A stretch of DNA of 64,000 nt, taken from positions 62,001 through 126,000 of the forward strand of contig JAVJAP010000041.1 in assembly GCA_034770075.1 (NCBI GenBank), written 5' to 3'. Under the pieces are notes generated by a model, which searched no databases, was not told the DNA's origin, and worked only from the letters and a program-made list of their open reading frames with translations. The DNA is from Aralia elata. Lineage: Eukaryota; Streptophyta; Magnoliopsida; Apiales; Araliaceae. How positions within the stretch are numbered: position 1 is the stretch's first letter; the number at the start of each line of letters is the position of its first letter. Positions 57,079-64,000 of the stretch are shown here, piece by piece. The translations under genes and the position numbers were made by a program.

Positions 57079-60000
57079 ATGTCTGGTAACCAAGTTGACC
57101 GGTATGATTACATGGAAGACGAAGGGGATATGTCAGATTTCTTGGATGATGCTGATGGGGAATACTATGGTATAGGTGGTGGCCACGATACCGGCCTTGA
57201 TGATTATGACATGGTTAGTTTCTTCGCTCCTACCCTGATTTTGTGCAATTTTTTATTTTCTTCAAATGAGAACTATTCTTGCTTAGGGGGATACTCAACA
57301 TTTTGTCTATGGATATTATATATGACAAGAAACCAACAATTTGTTTTCCCTCACTTAGTCACCTGACAATTATTGTTTTATATCTTGATTTTAGCTTATG
57401 AAGGTGACCGATACATCCGCTGCCCAAGCAAGAAAAGGTAAAGATATTCAGGGTATCCCTTGGGAAAGACTGAATATAACGCGGGAAAGCTACAGATTGA
57501 CAAGGCTAGAACAGTACAGAAATTATGAGAACATCCCTTTATCGGGCGAAGCTGTAGATAAGGTAGGTCATTTGTCAGCATCTGTTTTCATCATCATTCT
57601 CTTTCCAATCGGTTCTATGAAATTGGATTTCCTTTCTTGGATGGTTATTATACCAGTATTATGTCAAGCCCTGCTTGTAGCCTAACCAGAAAATAAGAGA
57701 GAAACCGAGATATAGAGATAGAAATAGAGAGAAACCAGAGAATTAGAGAGAGAAATTGGGAGGAAGATGTAGAAGAAAACTCTGATTCCACACTAAGATC
57801 GTGAGAGAGAAGAGAGAGATAGAGATAGAAAATAAGGAGAAAGCAGTGGAAAGCTTTCATCCAAATTCATTCACAAAATTCATATCATCATACTTGGGGA
57901 ATAATCTTCCCTTTACATCTATATATATAAAGAGTAAAAGCTGAAAATAAATTTCCTAACCTACACCACTATCCTTATCCTTCACTTAAGAGTAACTAAC
58001 AACCCATGTGCTCACATGCACTTTCTATCTTCTAGAATATAACTATCATATATGCCTAGTTTACCATTGGCCTGACACTCCCTTCCCCTTAAAATTTTCA
58101 AGTCCTCATGAAAGTGTTATTGACATATTATAACTATCATATATGCCCAGTTTACCGTTGGCCTGACATATTATTGGTTTTGTAGGAATGCAAACGAATG
58201 CAGAAGGGTGGCCGCTACTATGAGTTCTTTCACAATACAAGATTAGTGAAGCCTACTATTCTTCACTTTCAGGTTTATCATTTATGAAGTTGGAAATTAT
58301 TTCTTTTCTCTCTCTTTGAAATCACAGTATTCCTGCAGTAATTGGCTAGGTCATATATGTTTCTTTGTTTTCTGCTATGTACTATTTAACCTCTTTTTCT
58401 TGTAGACATTCAGATACAGATATATATATATATACACACACACACACATCCATGTGCACATATTATCCCCTTTTTCCTTTACACATTTATGCTTGTACGA
58501 ACATTGCTGAAATAGTTTATCATTTATGTTATTTATATTCTTATTCCTCTTCCTTGCGATTGGTGTCGTATATGCAGTTTGTTAGTTTGTTAGTAATGAA
58601 CTTTCAGTATTTCATGTGACTTTCTTTGTTCTTCCCCATTTCTGGACCTGGAACTTTTAGTGGATTTGATTAATATTTCAAGTTTCAGCTTTAGGATAAT
58701 GAAATAAATTGTTTGGAGTTGTTGAGTGGCGATCGAAACATCATGTCTACTGGACTGAGTTCTAGAATCACTACTCTAGTTGAACTTTTATTGCATTGTA
58801 CATAACTTGTCGAAGTTCAAGATCACAAACTGTGTGCTTTGATGATCTTCCCTCCTTGAAAGCCAAGGCTTCTTGGTCCACCCTAAAAATTACCCCCATT
58901 TGATGCAGCTCAGGAACTTGGTGTGGGCTACTTCAAAACATGACGTATATCTCATGTCTAACTACTCAATTATGCACTGGTCATCATTATCCCACAATTT
59001 GTCAGAGGTCGTCAACTTCTCTGGTCATGTAGCTCCTACCGAGGTATTTGAAAACTAAACTAAATGTCATTCATTTGCAAGTTTGTTTCGTAACTGGGTA
59101 AGAAAGGATGTAGCTGTCCCTTTGTCTTTTTGTGTGTCTTTGTGGTAGTGCTGCACTAATTTTTTATGTTGCTTGGGTACCTAGAAACATGCTGGGAGCT
59201 TGTTAGAGGGTTTTACACAAACTCAAATCAGCACGCTTGCAGTCAGAGACAAATTTCTAGTTGCAGGAGGCTTTGAGGGAGAACTTGCTTGTAAGGTGAG
59301 TTAAGAACTGGGTAAACATCTATTTGTAAGCATATGTATGCATTTATAATTTACGGACCGATCTTTTTCATCATTTGTTTGGAGTGTTTTGTGGGGGTGG
59401 GGTGGGGGAGTTCATGAGTAGATAGGAAGGAGAAAATGCACTGATTATGCTACTGGTTAGGCGCTTTTAGTAAGTTGTTATAGGAATTATTTCGGTATGT
59501 GGAAACAAGCATGTCTATTGTTGTTTTGCTGTCATAAATGGTAGTCGTGTGTTTCCGTAATAGGATTTCTTTGCTTTATGAACTAGAATTCACGTACTGA
59601 ACTGGGTCATTCCTCACTTTTGCTTACCATAAAAATATAGGTTAGCGTAATCATTAAGCCAATCAGTCTGATTAAGCAATTTAGAGGCAATAGAACATTC
59701 AAATTTGCATCTGAAATAACCCCTTCTAAAGGGATTATGTCTACAACAACTGTTAGTTTGCCTGTCACAAGTAGCACCACGATCTGTCAGCCCACCTTAT
59801 CAAACATGTTGAAAATTTCTCCTCATAACTAAGAAAGGAACTTCATTCTAGAAAATAATTCAACAGGCATATCCAATAGAGGAGGTAGCCTTAGGATGAG
59901 TAGGATTCTACTAAAAATAGATATATCTTTGATTACATAGTATAGCTGAATTTACCTACTCTCTAACAACCCTAACAGATATATCCTGCATATTATTGTA

Positions 60001-63000
60001 GGGGAGAGAACAAAATTGGTTTACAAATTATTATCAAATGATATGTTTTCATTTGTCAAGCTTCCGAGAATTATTACTATCTATTGATGTGGGATATGTG
60101 CAGGAAAAGTGATACTATTTGATACTCTACATGCACTATTTTTAGGAATTATGCAACTACGTCTAGGATAAATTGATTGTATTATATGTTAGCTATTTGT
60201 GACTTCATTATTATATCAGTCATGGTATACTACTACTCCAGACTAATTGTTGTGGTGTTAGGATTTCAAGCAGTCTTGTAAATATTGATATAATCCCCTC
60301 CAGAGTAATATAGTTAAGTACTCAAAATATATTTAACTGAAGTTCTGTGCTTTTTCACCTGAAGATTTTGGCTATTGGTCTCGTTTGGCCTTTAGGCTAG
60401 TGAGTCCCTGGTGAAGGTCTTCAAATCACATTCTGTTGTTATCTTTGCTTTGCTTACCTATTGTCTGAATTGATGCCTGATGGCAACAGACTTTACTGTT
60501 TCCATGGGGCTATACTAGCTTCAAATTAATCAAGAGTTATAATCTTTTGATCATTTACTGAGCTTTTGTATGTTGTATGTGATTAAATATTGGTAATGGA
60601 ATTACGCTTAGATTGTTTGACTTAGAATCTTCACTGCTATGAAGTTCGATAACTCCTTCCCAGCTTAGGTGATGATAATTATCACGAGGATGAAATCGAT
60701 TTCATTTTCATGGTCAACCCAGCAATACAAGCAGTTTTTTATATATTCAGCAGCTAAATCATAATTTTTTGGTTTTGTCATTTGTGTGATTTCGTTCATA
60801 TAATGTTTGATTTTTGTTTCTTTTTGTCTGTTTTCTGCCGATGCAGCGATTGGATAAAAAGGGAGTAAGTTTCTGTACAAGGACCACTTACGAGGATAAT
60901 GCCATCACAAATGCTGTTGAGATATATGACAGCTTGAGGTACAACAACTGTTTGGATATTACTGTTGAAAGTATTAGTTTCTCCATGTAATTCATTTCCA
61001 GTTCAACTTTTTTGCAGCGGTGGAATCCATTTTATGGCATCGAATAATGATTGTGGTATAAGAGAATATGACATGGAGAAGTTTCAGCTTATGAATCACT
61101 TCAGATTTCCATGGCCAGTGAATGTTAGTTCCTTTATGAACCTTAAGATGTTATATACTTTCTTGTTATATACATCTCTGTTATGTGAATTCTTATATGT
61201 CTATATTTCTTATTGATGCAGCATACATCAGTGAGCCCTGACAGCAAACTTCTTGCTGTTGTTGGAGATGATCTTGATGCATTGCTTGTGGATTCCCAAA
61301 ATGGGAAGGTAATTTGTTTGTGATTATTTTACAATGATTAGAACTATATGAATTTTTCCAGACGAGGAACTGGAAGCTAAGAAAGGGAATTGACTCTCAT
61401 GTCCCACTCAATATTACCTGGATCATGGTTTGATGCGGTATGTGGGAAAAAAAACGGGAACGAAAAAAGTCACATTGCGTGGTATAAAGTACGGTAGGGC
61501 TGTAGGACTATGTTTTTTCGAATTCCTTAGTTGGTATGTAATACATTTCTGGGACTTGGTATGGTGGGAATAGCTTTCTTAAACAATATAGTTAAAACTA
61601 GTAGAGATATACTTAAAACTGATTGAGTTGTTTCTAAGTGTAGCGTCACAACATGTGCATTTTCAAGGAGACTACGTCATGCCATCACTTGATGAACGCC
61701 CATAAGGCGCTCATTTGGCTAAATTAGTTGGATACTCTGGCCTGTACTAAGGACTCTATCAATAGTGTCGCACACTCTGGCCCATACTTGGGTGACCATG
61801 CCTTTTTCTCACGTGCTCCGGTGATACGACTCTAGAGCTACTTCGCCAGATTACCACACTCGGCTATAAATAAAAAAGTATAAATAAAGAACAACTCTGT
61901 CTCTCTCTCTCTAAAAGGTTATCTTATTTTGGAGAGCAAGTTCATCATGTTGGTTCCTCAAGACCCTAATTCTCCTTCCTTGAACTCTTGGTGGTTCAGG
62001 TCTTACAACGTCTTGATATTTCTCCATAGATGCCTCAATTATCTACCTAACCTCCAAGACCCGTTGGAGGTCTCTTTCCTCTTTAATCTAGTGACTGGTG
62101 CCTTAGCCTGCTCCGCAACCATCAGAACTAGCTAGCATTCTAAATTTGCTTATCAAAAAGAAGGAAAAAAAGGCGGCGTGTCCAGCTAGAGCATGTGTTT
62201 GAGCCTGATTGCATGTAGCGTCCATTGTAGTTTTGGGTTTGCCCACTCCAGAAATGATAGTGGGATCCGGTTTGTGATAGGTGGTCATGCTATTGGATGA
62301 GGGAGTGTAACATCTTACATTGATTTGGTAATGGGTCATTTCAGAATAGGTAGGACAACCTTTTCATCAGCTAGTCTTTTCAGTTAATTGGATCTTGCTA
62401 TGCAGGTTGAAAATATTCCAGATTTCAAGTTTTATTTTTTATTTTTTAAATTAAAAATTATGTGATGCTGTTTAGTTTTTATAACATAGAAATACACAAC
62501 TTATTCAGCAGAAATAAACAAAACTCAGTTTCTCTCTTGTTTCTCTGGATAGTAATAAGTACGACTAGCATTATGGAAGAAGTTTTTATCGACACACTTT
62601 GCCTTTTTGACTACTGTATGCTTCTCCTTGGGCAATTATGAGAATTCTAAAGTGGTAACATTTTTTATGTTTTCAGACGATCGCATCGGTTGTAGGTCAT
62701 CTAGACTACTCATTCGCTTCTGCATGGCACCCAGACGGACGTACCTTTGCCACAGGGAATCAAGACAAGACCTGCCGAGTATGGGATTTAAGGAACCTTT
62801 CATTGCCAGTAGCAGTTCTCAAGGGAAACATGGGTGCAGTCCGATCAGTCCGCTTCTCGTCTGATGGGCAGTTCTTGGTAGTAGCTGAACCTGCAGATTT
62901 TGTCCATGTCTATAGCGCCAACGTAGACTACAAGAAACGACAAGAGATTGATTTCTTCGGGGAGATTTCCGGTGTCTCGCTCAGCCCGGATGACGAGTCT

Positions 63001-63090
63001 CTTTTCATCGGCGTGTGGGACCGAACTTATGCAAGCTTGCTACAGTACAATAGGAAGCATACATATAAATATCTTGATTCATATATGTGA
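57079..63090 (+). CDS. WD40 repeat protein (C2A9.03-like)
   Basis: Nine coding exons: 57079-57213, 57395-57562, 58186-58272, 58909-59043, 59185-59295, 60847-60938, 61018-61123, 61222-61308, 62677-63090 (1,335 nt, 444 aa). All introns are GT-AG and in phase. The N-terminus is acidic (DYMEDEGDMSDFLDDADG), then a conserved block with IPWERLNITRESYRLTRLEQ. WD-type blades follow from about residue 130; the clearest is HPDGRTFATGNQDKTCRVWD, then SSDGQFLVVAEPADFVHVYS and SPDDESLFIGVWDRTYASLL in the last exon (residues 308-444). It matches the plant group annotated as uncharacterized WD repeat protein C2A9.03-like (Arabidopsis At1g36070 and At1g78070 type). It is probably a protein-interaction scaffold; no pathway can be assigned. 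AATAAA at 63168-63173 may be the poly(A) signal. Confidence 0.92.
57662..58168 (-). mobile_element. Deleted LTR retrotransposon in WD40 intron 2, TSD TATTA
   Basis: TATTA is duplicated at 57657-57661 and 58169-58173. On the minus strand a 45-base start of a 5' LTR (TGTCAGGCCAACGGTAAACT) is followed by about 50 interior bases ending in the purine tract AAGGGGAAGGGAG. A complete 3' LTR of about 416 bp (58077-57662) then starts again with TGTCAGGCCAATGG. Almost all of the 5' LTR and interior is gone. It lies 17 bases before exon 3. GA-rich tracts occur at 57695-57835. Confidence 0.78.
59296..60846 (+). other. WD40 gene intron 5
   Basis: 1,551 nt, donor AAG|GTGAGT, acceptor GATGCAG. No element with clear ends is seen. 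Confidence 0.6.
61309..62676 (+). other. WD40 gene intron 8
   Basis: 1,368 nt. Less AT-rich sequence at about 61680-62340, with CT repeats (TCTCTCTCTCTC near 61902) and TATAAATA-like words near 61865 and 61880, suggests an inserted repeat, but I cannot define its ends or class. ORFs at 61929-62135 and 62103-62339 have no recognisable product. Confidence 0.5.
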
Positions 63091-63620
63091 TTCGGCTTAA
63101 CCTTCCTATGAGATAAGAATTTCTGGTTACTTGTGTTTAAGCAAGTCTGTCAGCTTAGGGGATAGGGAATAAATCATTTTTGTCCAAAACTTTAACCGAA
63201 CATGTATAGTAAAACTTTCCTTTTGTTTAAAGAGAGGCCCTCCCCGTGTTAAATTTTATGTTTGTGTTTGTGTAACATGAGTAATTTTATGGATCTTGAT
63301 TTCAGGCCATTTAAAATGAGCAGTCTGTTTAGGCAGTTTATGAAAAAAGTTGCATTTTATATTAGAGAGCGATGTATTTTAAAATAATTTAGATTACTTC
63401 TTTATGTAAATATTATACAAATGCAACTCTCTGTTTTATAAAATCTAACTTGTTTTTATAAACTTGTTTAATGGACTGGTCATTTTGAACCGTTTCAAAT
63501 CAGAGACCATTTTAAATTGTCTCAAATCATGATGAGGAATCACATTGTTTGTATATCTAGCAAGAAGCAAGGGTAACAAATGTTGTCACTCAATATTCTA
63601 GTGTATGAAGCAATTATTAA

Positions 63621-63695
63621 TACTTCCTTTGGCACTAAAATATAGGAGCATTTGTCTTTGTATTTTTCTCTTACTTATATTTTAAACTGGGAGTA
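63621..63695. mobile_element. 75 bp Stowaway-like remnant
   Basis: TACTTCCTTTGGCACTAAAATATA at the left mirrors TATATTTTAAACTGGGAGTA at the right with few mismatches, leaving only about 30 bases between the arms. Probably an internally deleted MITE. Confidence 0.55.
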
Positions 63696-63837
63696 TTACC
63701 TTTAAGATTCTTGAGCATAGACTTCTAGTTGAAGTTTCATGTAAAAATAATTTTATTATTATTATTATTTCTCAACTTTAATAGGTGAATATTATTTTAC
63801 AAAAAAAAATTGAAAATAGTACATTTATCTCGCTTTT

Positions 63838-63931
63838 CGTTCATTTTCACTCAGATGAAAGTCTTTTTGTAATGGATGATTCCTCGTTCATTTTCACTCA
63901 GAGGAAGGTCTTTTTGTAATGGATGATTCCT
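63838..63931. repeat. 47 bp tandem duplication
   Basis: Two copies start at 63838 and 63885 with CGTTCATTTTCACTCAGA and both contain GTCTTTTTGTAATGGATGAT. They differ at two or three bases. Confidence 0.9.
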
Positions 63932-64000
63932 CTAAAATTACTTCGTTCATAACTCAAAGAACTAGGATGTGATACTTATTTCTGATTGAAATACAACTTA

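Larger units (their letters stand above)
63091..64000. other. 3' flank of the WD40 gene
   Basis: 3' UTR to about 63200-63450, then AT-rich sequence with a miniature MITE remnant (63621-63695), an ATT triplet run (63749-63770) and a 47 bp tandem duplication. No gene. Confidence 0.6.

Overview
The window is nuclear DNA from a flowering plant, most likely a core eudicot. The signs are AT-rich sequence, spliced genes with GT-AG introns, plant-type LTR retrotransposons, L1-like LINEs, Stowaway and hAT MITEs, and tRNA-derived SINE-like copies. I cannot name the species.

Three host genes can be modelled to base resolution. (1) A minus-strand two-exon SKU5-similar (SKS) multicopper-oxidase-like gene, 25201 down to 23362, 552 aa. 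(2) A plus-strand ten-exon A1-family aspartic protease of the A36/A39 type, 27549-45228, 513 aa, spread over 17.7 kb by introns full of transposons. (3) A plus-strand WD40 protein, coding exons 57079-63090, 444 aa, with an intron in its 5' UTR. In all three, exon phases join cleanly and the predicted proteins match their families end to end. They are independent transcription units.

From left to right: 1-5572 is the 3' part of an Athila-type Ty3/gypsy element (integrase end, spliced and frameshifted env-position ORF, 3' UTR, polypurine tract, LTR). 5573-9700 is a decayed antisense LINE. 10590-12665 is a compact non-autonomous LTR element with target duplication AGTTA. 12866-20491 is an internally deleted Ogre/Tat-like element with target duplication CAAGT, several tandem arrays and an RT-integrase scar. 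20497-23361 is AT-rich with one MITE. The SKS gene follows, then a MITE cluster that ends 150 bp before the protease start codon. The protease introns hold LINE fragments in both orientations, three hAT-like TIR elements and a segmental duplication split by a fourth. 45229-56090 is a gene desert with a 3.3 kb solo LTR (target duplication TATTG), possibly inside an older TIR element, plus another MITE, a local duplication and an inverted SINE-like pair. The WD40 gene and its 3' flank end the window.

The most unusual signal is a shared design in three unrelated LTR families (Athila, Ogre/Tat, and the solo LTR). Each carries multiple short GC-rich near-palindromes, some of them with the core in opposite orientation. 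I found no CRISPR array, no rRNA or tRNA gene, and no coherent new multi-gene system.
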